64,000 nucleotides of DNA from Daucus carota subsp. sativus (GCF_001625215.2 NC_030385.2:46525598-46589597), one strand, 5' to 3'. Shown: positions 24,001 through 35,364, numbered from the stretch's first letter. Numbers and translations: made by a program. The notes: generated from the sequence alone by a model not told the origin.

Positions 24001-24727
24001 CTAAACCATTTCCATAGGAGTGAAAGTAACACCATATATGATGAGGCCTTTCTGCATTTTCCAGTAGGGTTCAGCACTCGTGAGAGAGAATTTGACATAT
24101 TCATCGTCACAAAGACCAAGAGCGATAGGTGTCATTATCCCAGGCAAATGATTAGTGAAGTCCTCTTCGTTCTCTTCATCAGGAGGGCTTAACTCAGTTT
24201 TCACTTTTCCCATGTTGTGGTGCTTTGCCAGCCCGACCACAAAATGGCCTACATAAGGGTCTTCTCCACCTTTCAGCTGACATTCTCCGCTAACTTTGAA
24301 CGTGGCGCTCTCTAGCAACTCAATGTAACTTCCACTGCAAATATATTTAATGAACATGATTATATAATTTTTTAAACAGAAATGTGTATATATATAGATA
24401 CTTCTGAAATCCTAATTTGCTTCTCCACGCTTACTGTTTCTGCCAGTTCCCTTCCAACTTAAGAGCACACGCCCTCACAAATACAGTACCAGTCTGCATA
24501 TTGATTCCAAAAGAAATTATTGTAAAATCAGCACTACATAATTTAGTATCAATATTGATCAATATCGGTGCACTCTGATCTGTGATCAAATATATTATAT
24601 GCAACTTTCAGTGAAAAATATCATGACTATGACTTGCCTTGAAGTGTTGAGTATCAATGGTGTTCTTGCAGTGCGGGAGAGTCACAAGAGTTGGCTGAAC
24701 ATCACAAACTTGAATCTGTTGAGCCAT
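24001..24727 (-). CDS. Array copy C: small PP2-like protein, intact
   Basis: On the minus strand, exons 24638-24727, 24435-24493 and 24001-24334 join in frame to give 160 aa. The product begins MAQQIQVCDVQPTLVTLPHC, has TGTVFVRACALKLEGNWQK in exon 2 and ends GLIIYGVTFTPMEMV. The first intron has the GC donor seen in A, B and D. The promoter block and TATA box lie just upstream. With B this is one of two copies I read as intact. Function is not established; the C-terminal motif suggests a phloem protein 2-like carbohydrate-binding fold. Confidence 0.72.
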
Positions 24728-24807
24728 TGCTTAGAATTTTTGCTTTTAGTTCTTCCTTGATCTTATTGCTGCTGCTATGCTGTTATAACTGTCTCTCTTA
24801 CAAGTCA

Positions 24808-24922
24808 ATTTATAGTAACCGATATCAGTTCAGTCGTATAAGGCTAAAACTGAGTGCTGATTCTTTCCTTATCTAGATAAGATCCTCATCCTATAAATGG
24901 TGTGATGATTCCTCCATTATGG
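24808..24922 (-). promoter_or_regulatory. Promoter block of array copy C
   Basis: On the minus strand: ccataatggaggaatcatca (about 24903-24922), then cttatctagataagg with its perfect ttatctagataa core (about 24867-24882), gatatcggtta, and a TATA box at 24808-24814. Confidence 0.65.
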
Positions 24923-25962
24923 TTTCTCCTGGACTGCTTCCTTCCCAGCTTAGTGGAGGAATCTAGCACACGCGATAAGCTTAACATGAGCATCGATCAT
25001 CATCTCCATGGATAAAAAGTAGCTAGCAGCACATATACCCTTTAAAAAAGGAGCCCTTCTAGGCTCAGTGTTATATAAGATACATATCATATCAAGTAAC
25101 TAGTAAATAAACATGTGTCATTCTCTGTGTAGTGCACTTTACCTTCTAAATATTCTTATTGAAAAACTTCTCATACTAACTTGTTTATACGACATTCACT
25201 AATTGGGTGTATTCACTTCCGGATTTTTGAGGATTTTTTTAATTTATGAATTCATGCATATTTAATTCAGATTAAGAATAATACATTCTAGAATCTTTAG
25301 CCATTTAATCATATTAATTAAAAGAAGATGAAAAGAAACATCTAATGACATTCGATCATAATTTTAAATTATGCTTAAAAATTCGGTGATATTTAATTAG
25401 AAAAATTTAAAATACAGGATCGAATCTCTCACGTATACAAAGACTGATGGATTCATTTTTGGCTTAACGATGGATTCTAAGAAATTTGATAGTGTGTAGT
25501 ATCTTTTTTTGAATTCTCTCCATATTTTATTAGATTTTAGAAAACTATACTTACATCCTAATAAGGACTCTGCATCATCAACTCTACGAGATTTTATTTC
25601 AACTCCACTAAATTCTGCAGAAGGTCCTTGCTTAATATCTAACTTCTATCTGTACTCAGAGTCTTCTAACTGTTTTTGATAAATACTTTGATTGCAACTT
25701 GTGCAAGCAGGTTGTGATTTGAGTATAGTCAAGTTCAAATGACTTTGAGCTTCTTCTTTAAACTATATAACTCTTCTTAAAAAGCTCAAGTTTTCAAATT
25801 GATCCGGCCAAGCTCATTAATAAAACAAACAATTTTGTTGTTCAAAAATTAGCTCGATTACTGGAGAAAAATTTTAGTCAGGTTCAGAATTCGAGCTCGA
25901 GTTATAAGTAAGAGATGTAAGATTATATATGTGCTTCCACGTGTATTTCAAGTGTATATGCG

Positions 25963-26788
25963 CAAAATCCCTAATTTTCGAAATATTTAATATTAAAAAT
26001 TTAAAACTAAAATACAATAAAATAAAATAATCCAAAAATTCTATTACAACCATATCAATTACAAATACACAACTAACGATACTTTAATCCACGTGTCAAA
26101 CTTCTCCAAATCTAATAACCTCAACTTCCAAAGCACATCAACTTGCTCTTAAATCAAGATCTGTGACGGTGGCTGGATACGTACCCCTAGATTTACAGGG
26201 GATCAAACCGGTAAGTAGTTCTTTTCTCCTAGGAAACCTAATTAAATTAGGTTTCCCCTTCAGCTATCTTTCTCCTGAAAGGAGCCCAATACGATGAGGT
26301 CTAGTCTTGGGCCTTGTAGACTCTCGAGCACCCAAAATTTATCCCAAATGCAAGGACGCTTCTCTGGGACACCCGTCAGACTACAGAGATAGAGCCTTCC
26401 GGGGCATATGTGAAAATTATAAAAGGGATGAGCTACACAGCTTATCAAGTAACAATCTGATTCACAGTTAATCTCGAAATTGAATGTACTATAAATTCTA
26501 CAGAAAAGCTGATTTGTGTATGAAAATACCTACGAATTTTTGAATAAAAGTGAAGAAAAAGGTTGGGCGACTGTCAAAAGTATATAAAAGAATGAGGGAA
26601 CACAACTAAATATATAGAGAGTCTCAAAACCCTAATTTTAGAGTTACGAATTACCCGAATACAAGTTTGATTCATATTTTAGGTCAATTTTCCTAATTCA
26701 ATTCTAAATCCTAATCATAATCCAATTTTAATCCTTTATTAATATTACTAATCAATTAATATTATTCTAAAAATTACCGGATACTAAC
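25963..26788. mobile_element. Old solo-LTR-like element between units C and D
   Basis: About 826 bp lies where the repeat unit is otherwise continuous. Its ends resemble the shorter element at 29366-29612. It has no coding capacity and looks like an old, eroded solo LTR of an LTR retrotransposon; the family cannot be assigned. Because both elements sit at the same place in the repeat unit, the insertion probably predates the duplication of the units. Confidence 0.4.
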
Positions 26789-27024
26789 ATATGATAGGCA
26801 AGTAACAGAATCATGGAATATATAGTATACTTTTAAATGTTGCTCTTTCTTAATGAAGTATTGCAATATATATTACCAATAGCTAGATGTGAAGCATTGC
26901 AATATATATTACCAATAGCTAGATGTGAAGCAGTGAGATTAGGTCGAACAGATCATGGAAGGATTTAACAAGAAGAAGCAGCCATGTTAGGTCGAACAGA
27001 TAGAAGGATTTATTAAGAAGAATA

Positions 27025-27052
27025 AACCACCTACCAAATGGTAGTTATGGTT
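27025..27052 (-). promoter_or_regulatory. Conserved hairpin downstream of copy D
   Basis: The same hairpin on the minus strand with slight changes in the loop, about 150 bp after the stop. Confidence 0.5.
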
Positions 27053-27201
27053 TTAATCTCTTTATTTCATAGTACATTAACAACCTTGGTGGTGTAGGGT
27101 TGTTAATGTAATTTATTTCATAATTACATGAAATGAACTGAAACAACATGATAAGCCACGAGCTTGACAGTTAACACACTCATGGCTACTGTGATCACAT
27201 T

Positions 27202-27935
27202 CTAAGGCTTTTTCATAGGAGTGAAAGTAACACCATATATGATCAGGCCTTTCTGCTTTTTCCAGTAGGGTTCATCACAGCTGGTTAAACAGAATTTGAC
27301 ATTTCCATCACAAAGACCTAGTGCGATAGGTTTCATTGTCCCAGGTTTATGACAAGTGAAGTCCTCTTCGGACTCTTCATGAGGAGGGCTTTTTGCAGCT
27401 TTCACTTTTCCCATGTTATGGTCCTTTGCCAGCCCGACCATAAAATGGCCTACATAAGGGTCTTCTCCAGCTTTCAGCTGACATTCTCCGCTAACTTTAA
27501 AGTCGGTGCTCTCTAGTAACTCGATGTAAGTTCCACTGCAAATATATTTAATGAACTTGATTACATAAATTTTCGAACAGAAATGTGTATATAAATACTT
27601 CTGAAACCCTAATTTGCTTCTCCACACTTACTGTTTCTGCCAGTTCCCTTCCAACTGAAGAGCACAGGCCCTCACATATCCAGTACCATTCTGCATATTA
27701 ATTCAAAAATAAATTATTGTAAAATAAGCTCAACATATTTTAGTATCATATTTGATTAATATCAGTGCACTCTGATCAGTGATCAAATATATTATATGCA
27801 ATTTTCAATCAAAAATTCCATGATTATGCACTTGCCTTGAGATGTTGAACATCGATGGTGTTCGATCTTGCAGTGCGGGATAGTCACAAGATTTCGCTTA
27901 ACATCACAAACTTGCATCTGCAGTTGAGCCATTGC
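27202..27935 (-). pseudogene. Array copy D: exon 1 frameshift
   Basis: Exons on the minus strand are about 27837-27935, 27632-27690 and 27202-27535. Exon 1 reads MAQLQMQVCDVKRNLVTIPHCK and then gains four bases (gatc, about 27864-27867) that no other copy has, which shifts the frame and leads to a stop early in exon 3. Exons 2 and 3 are otherwise open (NGTGYVRACALQLEGNWQK; …KSPPHEESEEDFTCHKPG…). Splice sites, the GC donor, promoter block and TATA box are kept. It is either a young pseudogene or an assembly error in one tetranucleotide. Confidence 0.65.
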
Positions 27936-27992
27936 TTAGAATCTCTGCTTTTAGCTCTTCCTTGATCTTATAACTGTCCATCTTACAAGTCA

Positions 27993-28112
27993 ATTTATAG
28001 TAACCGATATCAGTTCATTCGTATAAGGCTAAGACTGACTGCTGATATATTCTTTCCTTATCTAGATAAGATCCTCATCCTTTAATCGGTGTGATGATTA
28101 CTCCATTATGGT
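27993..28112 (-). promoter_or_regulatory. Promoter block of array copy D
   Basis: Minus strand: ataatggagtaatcatca (about 28093-28110), cttatctagataagg (about 28057-28072) with its palindrome intact, gatatcggtta, and a TATA box at 27993-27999. It is almost identical to the block of copy C. Confidence 0.6.
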
Positions 28113-29164
28113 TACTCCTGGACGCTTCCTTCCCAGCTTTAATCAGTGGAGGAATAGCACACGCGATAAGCTTGACATGATCAGCATCGACCATCGTCTC
28201 CATGGATAAAAAGCAGCAGCACATATACCCTTTAAGAAAGGAGCCCTTCTAAGCTCAGTGTTGTAAGATACATATCATATCAAGTAACTAGTAACTAGAC
28301 ATGTGTCATTATCTGTGCAGTGTGCATTGCGCTTTACCTTCTAGAAATTCTTATTGAATAACTTCTCAAACTAACTTCTTGTTTTAAATATGACATTCAC
28401 TAATTGGGTGTATTCACTTCCGGATTTAATTTTTAGGTTTATTTTATTTATTTATGAATTCATGTATATTTAATTCAGATTAAGAATAATTCATTAGAAT
28501 TTTTAAAATCTAGTAATATTCAATCAAGATTTTAAATTATGCTTAAAAATCTGGTGATATTCAATTAGGATTATTTAAAATAGAGGAATATCTCCTGGTA
28601 CGCAAAGACTGATGAATTCGTTTTTGGCTTAACGATGGATTCTAAGAAATTTGATAGCTGTCTTATCTGTTTTTTGAAATCTATCGACAGTTCATTAGAT
28701 TTTGAAAGACTGTACTTAATTACATTTTAAGAACTCTGCATCAACTCTACGAGATTTTACTTCAACTCCGCTAAATTCTGCAGAAGGTCCTTGCTTAATC
28801 TCTAACTTCTAACTGTACTCTGCAGAGTCTTCTGACTGTTTTTGATAAATAATTTGATTACATCTTGTGCAAGCAGGTTCTGATCTGAGGATAGTCAAGT
28901 TCAAAAGACTTTGAGCTTCTTCTTTAAACTATTCAACTCTTGTTAAAGAGCTCAAATTTTCAAAATGACCCAAGCCAAGCTCATCAATCAAACAAGCAAT
29001 TTTATTGTTTAAAACTTGACTTGATTACTGGAGAAAAAACTTAGTCAGGTTCAGAATTCGAACTCGAGTTACAAGTAAGAGATGTAAGAGTATATATGTG
29101 CTTTCCCAACAGCTCAAGAGTATATAAGCTTAGAAGGGCTATCTCAAGAGCAAATATTTCAAGT

Positions 29165-29355
29165 GTATATGGTAGGCAAGTAACGGAATCATGGAATAGT
29201 ATACTTTTAGATATATGCAGCTCTTTCTTAATGAAGTATTGCAATATATAACCAATAGCTAGATGTGAAGTAGTGAGATAAGGTCGAACAGATGGAAGAC
29301 TAGCTCAAGAGTTATATAAGCTTAGAAGGGCTATCTCAAGATCAAATATTTCAAG
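29165..29355. repeat. 190-bp partial array unit
   Basis: This repeats the first part of a unit (ggcaagtaac…tggaatagtatac…tagctagatgtgaag…) and then jumps to the unit end (agctcaagag…atatttcaagtgtatat), with no gene between. It looks like an internally deleted copy. It also preserves an unoccupied version of the site into which the element at 29366 was inserted. Confidence 0.55.
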
Positions 29356-29365
29356 TGTATATACG

Positions 29366-29612
29366 TGTAACATCTCCCGATTTTTCGGAATATTAATACT
29401 AAATTCAAAACTAAAATATAATAAAATTTAATAATCTTAATATATAGAGAGTCTCAAAACCCTAATTCTAGACCTACCAATTACCCGAATTGATCCATTT
29501 TTTAAGTTCATTATCCTAATTCAATTTTAAATTCTAATCATAATCCAATTTTAATCCTTTATTAATATTACTAATCAATTAATATAATTTTAAAAAATTA
29601 CGGGATATTACA
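29366..29612. mobile_element. Short solo-LTR-like element
   Basis: This 247-bp element starts tgtaacatctcccg and ends cgggatattaca, with TG…CA termini as in plant LTRs. It is flanked by atacg and atatg, a possible 5-bp duplication with one mismatch. The copy at 25963-26788 is a longer relative. It has no coding capacity and appears old and broken; a short terminal-inverted-repeat element is the alternative reading. Confidence 0.45.
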
Positions 29613-29759
29613 ATATGGTTGGCAAGTAACGAAATCATGGAATAGTACACTTTTAGATGCAGCTCTTTCTTAATGAAGTATTGCAATATATAACTGATAG
29701 CATGTGAAGCAGCAGTGAGGTTAGGTAGAAGAGATGGGAGTATTTACTAAAGAAGAATA

Positions 29760-29787
29760 AACCACCTACCTAATGGTAGTTATGGTT
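29760..29787 (-). promoter_or_regulatory. Conserved hairpin downstream of copy E
   Basis: The hairpin is intact on the minus strand although the gene it follows is truncated. Confidence 0.5.
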
Positions 29788-29894
29788 TTAATCTCTTTAT
29801 TTCATAGTACGTTGTTAATGTAATTATTTCATTATTACATGCATGAAATGAACTGAAACAACATAAGCCATGAGCTTGACAGTTAACACACGCA

Positions 29895-30338
29895 CTATAT
29901 ATAAGTGAAAGTAACACCATATATGATGAGGCCTTTCTGCATTTTCCAGTAGGGTTCAGCACTGGTGAGAGAGAATTTGACATATTCATCGTCACAGAGA
30001 CCTAGATCGATAGTTGTCATTATCCCAGGCAAATGATTAGTGAAGTCCTCTTCGTTCTCTTCATCAGGAGGGCTTAACTCAGTTTTCACTTTTCCCATGT
30101 TGTGGTGCTTTGCCAGCCCGACCACAAAATGGCCTACACAAGGGTTATCTTGATCTTTCAGATGACATTCTCCGCTAACTTTAAAGTCGGTGCTCTCTAG
30201 TAACTCAATGTAACTTCCACTGCAAATATATATATAATGAACTTGATTATATATATTTTCGAACAGAAATGTGTATATAAATACTTCTGAAACTCTAATT
30301 TGCTTCTCCACACTTACCGTTTCTGCCAGTTCCCTTCC
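29895..30338 (-). pseudogene. Array copy E: 5'-truncated and mosaic
   Basis: Exon 3 (29895-30219, minus) is open: GSYIELLESTDFKVSGECHL…GLIIYGVTFTYI, with the usual last residues replaced because of a small deletion at the stop. Exon 2 survives only as 21 bp (30318-30338). At 30339 the sequence jumps to gtttaccttctagaaattc, which lies about 670 bp further upstream in unit D (near 28333). Exon 1, the TATA box and the promoter block are therefore gone. The first part of exon 3 resembles D and the rest resembles C, which suggests gene conversion. Confidence 0.75.
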
Positions 30339-31280
30339 GTTTACCTTCTAGAAATTCTTATTGAATAACTTCTCATACTAACTTCTTGTTTTTGATATGA
30401 CATTCACTAAATGGATGTATTCACTTCCGGTTTTTTTAAGGATTTTTTTTTTAATATTTATGAATTCATGTATATTTAATTCGGATTAAGAATAATACAT
30501 TAGAATCTTTAGGTATTAATCAGAATTTGAAAAAAAGAAAGATCTAGTGATATTCAAGATTTAAAATTATGCTTAAAATTAATCTTGTGGTATTCAATTA
30601 AGAATATCTAAAATACAGGGATATTTCTTGGTATTCAAAGACTGATAGTTTCATTTTTTGCTTTAATGATGGATTGTAAGAAATTTGTTCGTGCGTATTA
30701 TCTGTGTTTTGAAATCTCTCCAAAATTCATTAGATTTTAAAATATTGTACTTAAATTCTAAGGGCACTCCATCAACTCTACGGAATTTTACTTCAACTCT
30801 ACTGACTCTTGCTGATCTCTAATTTCTATCTGTTCAGAGTCTACTGACTGTTTTTGATAAATAATTTGACTGCAACTCGTGCAAGCAGGTTGTGATCTTA
30901 GTATATAAAGTCAAGTTCAAAACACTTTGATCTTTTCTTTAAACTATTAACTCTTGTTAAGGAGCTCAAAGTTTCTAAATGACCGAAGCCAAGCTCATTA
31001 ATAAACAAACAAATTTACTGTACAAACCTTACCTCGATTTTGACAAAAACTTCAACCAGGCTCAAAGTCGAGCTCGAGTTATAAGTAAGAGATGTAAGAG
31101 TATATATGTGCTTATATAAGCTTAGAAGGGCTATCTCAAGAGCAAATATTTAATTCAAGCAGAAGATCCAGAGATCTTCGGCACTTGGAATTGGATTAAT
31201 GCTAAGCTAAAATTCTGTTGTTAACGCAAAATCTCAAAAACTCATCAAATAAATTATGGCTCTGCCTAAAGAACTGACAT

Positions 31281-31853
31281 CTAGCCTGAAAGAAAGTCGA
31301 TTTCCCCAAAGGACAGGACATTCGGTCCAGTGGTAGTGTGCATTTGAGGAATGTTGTTAGAAACTGTGTCCCCAGCTTGCCATGCATGGTTAAAGTTGGT
31401 TTGGTTGTTAAGTGGACCTAGAACAGCAAATATGATCATCTCATTATTTGTGTATTCTGCAGACATGTTCGAGACCTGAAAGCTAAGGTCTCCTGGTTGC
31501 ATCGAAGGACTATAACTGGAAATCGGTGTCGTGTATGTGGTAATACTTCCATTGCTGTCGTAAAAGGCCACGAGTGCTTGTGATCCCACCATGCCGGTGT
31601 CAGTAGGGTTAATTGCCCATGCAATCCATCCACTAGGATCTTGTCCTGCCCGGTATGCGATTGCAACTTTGTTGACAGATGGGAAATAAGTCCAGTGAAG
31701 ATGAGCATCAAGATGAGGAAGATCGATACAAGAATTGAAATGCTGATGGGATACGAAGGTGTAGTTTGAGCATGGTACTTGAGCATATGAAAAGATGAAA
31801 AGAGAAGCAAGAATAGTAAATGTAAAACACGATACTGAGCTTATAACTACCAT
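31281..31853 (-). CDS. DOMON-domain secreted protein (AIR12 / cytochrome b561-DOMON type)
   Basis: This 190-residue minus-strand ORF starts with a signal peptide (…FTILASLFIFSYAQ) and continues as a single DOMON domain: CIDLPHLDAHLHWTYFPSVN, SGWIAWAINPTDTGMVGSQA, MQPGDLSFQVSNMSAEYTNN and WQAGDTVSNNIPQMHTTTGP. The methionine in TGMVGSQ and the histidine in QMHTTTG sit where AIR12-type DOMON domains bind heme b. It stops at FGEIDFLSG, exactly where cytochrome b561-DOMON proteins continue into their membrane domain. There is no b561 domain and no hydrophobic GPI tail as in AIR12. It may be a soluble apoplastic redox protein or a truncated gene; unit E begins about 130 bp beyond its stop. Confidence 0.75.
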   Translation of the reverse strand: MVVISSVSCFTFTILASLFIFSYAQVPCSNYTFVSHQHFNSCIDLPHLDAHLHWTYFPSVNKVAIAYRAGQDPSGWIAWAINPTDTGMVGSQALVAFYDSNGSITTYTTPISSYSPSMQPGDLSFQVSNMSAEYTNNEMIIFAVLGPLNNQTNFNHAWQAGDTVSNNIPQMHTTTGPNVLSFGEIDFLSG

Positions 31854-32213
31854 TAGATATGACCTTGTGATGAGACACTGTTTTTTCGAGGTTGCAAATG
31901 CTCTGCTAAGATTTATGTAGAAACAAGATACAGAAAGAACAAGTAGAAGGGCGGAACCCCCAACAATAAAAGAGTTGCAGACAGTTAACAGATAACAAAA
32001 TCGAAAAATGTATGGCCTGCAGCTATAATTGTTTGTAATCTTCAGAGATCAACAATGTAGTACAAATAGACATTTGGTTCTTCGATTTGTACAAGAAGTA
32101 TGAATAACATAAAAAAATTGGAAATTCTTTCCAATTAAAACAAGAATTACCAAAAAGGGAATGAAGAAAAAATATATACAATACTAATCAGACAAGTGTT
32201 GCACTATTTTCCA

Positions 32214-35205
32214 CTAACAGGGAATCTCACATCTTTGAGGAGATGCAGATGGAGTGATAGCTTCAAGAGACTCGATTTCGCTGACAACCTGAGCTTTGTC
32301 TGCCTTGAAGTCCTCGTCCTCTGCAGCAGAATGTGCTCACATTAGAATTGCATGATCACTTCGCGTAGGATACGCTGAAATTAGGATATAACTAGATAGA
32401 GCAAGAAGATTTATACCTTTATCAAAACAAAAGCTACCAAAGAATCGCAGAAGCTTGCTTTTGTTTGTCACAAGCACATTCACAATCTCAGGGGGCTTGT
32501 TTTGATTAGCAGCAAAGAGCTGGTAGCATAAACGATTAAGAAAATTAAGAAAATCTATAACCAGAGAAAGAAAATGACTAAAGACATATATGTACAACTT
32601 AAAAAGAGTTCAATTCAGTTTCTTAGAAGATCACCTTGAACACATGAAATGCTTCTATCTGGATCGTCTTGTTTGAATCCTTAAAACACAAATGAGAAAG
32701 CTTAAGATCACAAAAAGAGATAGATGATGAATCGGAGTAGATAAATAAACAAAAAGTAAATACCCTGAGAAGGTTCATGAGGATCCTCATGTTGTCTACT
32801 GAAGTAACGTACTGTACCATCACTGAAGTATTTGAACGATCTAATAACATCAGTCCCAGAAACTGAAAAGAAGGAAGCTATCAGATATTCGTCAAATGAA
32901 ATTTGAACCATAAGAAATTACAAAGGGTTACTGAAATAAAAAAGAGGGAACACACTGATAACAGTTTAGTATAACATAAGCCGAATAGCTACAACAACAT
33001 GTAACCATGCAAAAAAACAGAACATAATATTACCTTCACTGCATTTCTTCTAGTGATGTAGTTAGGAGACTCCAGCAATTCATTGTACTCCTTGAAAAAC
33101 TGTAATCACAGACAATGTCAGATTTAATAAGATGAAGAATGATTGGTTAATTGACTAATTATGTCATGCAGACAAATCAGTATGTCGGATCATGAAAGAG
33201 CTCATAACACTTGAGTTGCTAAAGGTGAGCCACTTCTAAAGCAGGAAATGAAAAGTACAGAACTCCTGCCATTCATGCAGCAACAATAAACAAAGGGACA
33301 TGACTTACCCATTCATAGTTTTTCGAAAGAAATTCAGCAACAGTTGATTTGTGCCTTGTCAACAGCTCCTATAAAATACATAAACACAACATTAGATAAT
33401 ACATTATTATATGAATCATAGAAGTATTGGGTAGGACGCAGAGAAAAGTCATCTGCAGATGCAAACCTTGAAAGTTGCTGCTGCATCTGATGCTATTTCA
33501 AAATTTGGATTATTTATATAACCAAAGAATTTATTGAAGTGCTCTGAATTCAATACATAGCTGTGATAAGAAGAGAAGTCATTAATATGTTTTGCACTTC
33601 TCGAATATCTGGAAAGTAAAGAAATACAATGACCCGTATACACATACCTCGCTACAACCTGATGGCGAATTGAGTCTCTCAGAATTGCGCCATACAATAA
33701 TGCAATATCATCGTTTTCATAGCTAACCATTCAGGAAAAGAATAACATTAGACATTCAAGGTTACAATATTAACATCAAGTAGCCAGTCAGGAAATCTTT
33801 TTTCCATTCTGTACCCCGAAACACAAAAAAAAACCTAGATAACACTGAAATTAACCCTTAATAAAAAGAAGTAATCCACTTATAAGCGTTATCTATGTAA
33901 AATTAGCACAACAATGGGATGCAATTGACTGCAAATTCGAATGCTGAAATTAATAACATACCCTGATACCAGAATATCAATAAGATCTAAATTCTTCTCC
34001 AAGTAATCAGAAGCAAGCACTTTCGAATTGACCTTCTGTCTCTGCAAATTTGCAAGAACATAGGTCGCTTCTTGACGATCCTGCAAAATATGATATCCTT
34101 AAGACAGTCAAGGAGACAAGCAATGTATTGAAGATAAAAGTGTGAACATTTCAAAAACCTTTTGTAAGATAAGTGGTTCGGGGAAGGGAGAAGTACCCGC
34201 GATGGCGCGACATATCAGATATGAATTTCAGAACTACAAAATAGTTATAAGATTACTCACCCCGGCATCCAGTTTAGGAAGACACACAATTAGAAGGTGC
34301 ATTGTGTCTTCTTTGAAAAACTCTTCCGTCAATTTTGCACAAGCCTCTGTTGTTGGCTCTGACTGATCACTACCATAGAGTATAGTTCTCATCTCCAGAA
34401 TGACTTTTTTTACTTCAGACATCTATAAAGAATGAAGATGAGTATAAGGTCTTGGTTTTCAAAATACCGAGGCTAGTAAAACATAAATATACAGCAGTTT
34501 TCTGATTCAGAGATCTAATAATGCATTAGCAATCCATAAATTCCTTATGAATTTGATGACTCAATTGAGAATTCAGATTGACCTATCTATCTGTTTGTCG
34601 ACGTTCTAATTATAATCATAAACAAATAAAAGCAACAGTTACATTATATCTGATATGCAGGGAAATACATTATATCTCCATGTCTTGCAGAATCCTATAT
34701 GAGAAACTTGTTCGGAGATTCATTCTATGATGTATTTACAATTGAAAACTAAAATGTCAACAGGTCATCAAAAAGAATTAACAAACTAAAACAATATATA
34801 TCCAGATGCATAATTTTGAAAGCAAAACATGTCAGCAGATTAAACATCCATACACAAAATCAAAATATCAACAGAAGAGGAAAAAAAAAATTAACAGATC
34901 CCTAACAAACAATAACCATTAAATTTTAAATCTCATCTCCAAATGATTAATTCTGGTTCCGCCATATACATGAAACATAAAAAACCTTGAAGACCACATA
35001 AAAAACTTAGAAACATGAAAACGACACGAAAAAATACATGCATGCAAGTGCATGAATGGGAAAAAAAAAAAAAAAAAAAAACCTTTTTGGTATTATTACG
35101 AGTAGGGCTGGCGGTGGATTGATCGGTGGCAATGAGGAGATCACGGAGGTGAGAAACAAGCTCCGCCGGAGAGCGGGCCTTTGACGATTTAAATAATCCC
35201 TTCAT
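32214..35205 (-). CDS. MO25: MO25-like scaffold protein
   Basis: Eleven minus-strand exons (35083-35205, 34261-34422, 33962-34080, 33648-33722, 33467-33560, 33309-33368, 33034-33099, 32764-32862, 32635-32679, 32417-32519, 32214-32320) join in phase to give 350 aa, the usual Mo25 length. Family segments are present in order: [107 protein letters not shown] and [20 protein letters not shown]. Mo25 is an alpha-helical repeat scaffold that activates STE20/GCK-type kinases; in plants it is linked to cell polarity and NDR signalling. The exon 1 donor is followed directly by a run of about 20 T. Confidence 0.93.
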
Positions 35206-35364
35206 CGCCAAAGAACCACACGAACAACCCGCCGGCTCCGTTTCGTTCTTCGTCTATCCTGCCCTCTCCTCTCCTCTCTTTCTCTCCGATCTTCCTTGTT
35301 TTCTTCTCTCTTTTTTATTTTCGGGGTTTAAGAGAAAAAAACACAAAGGGGAGGAGCCTCTCTG

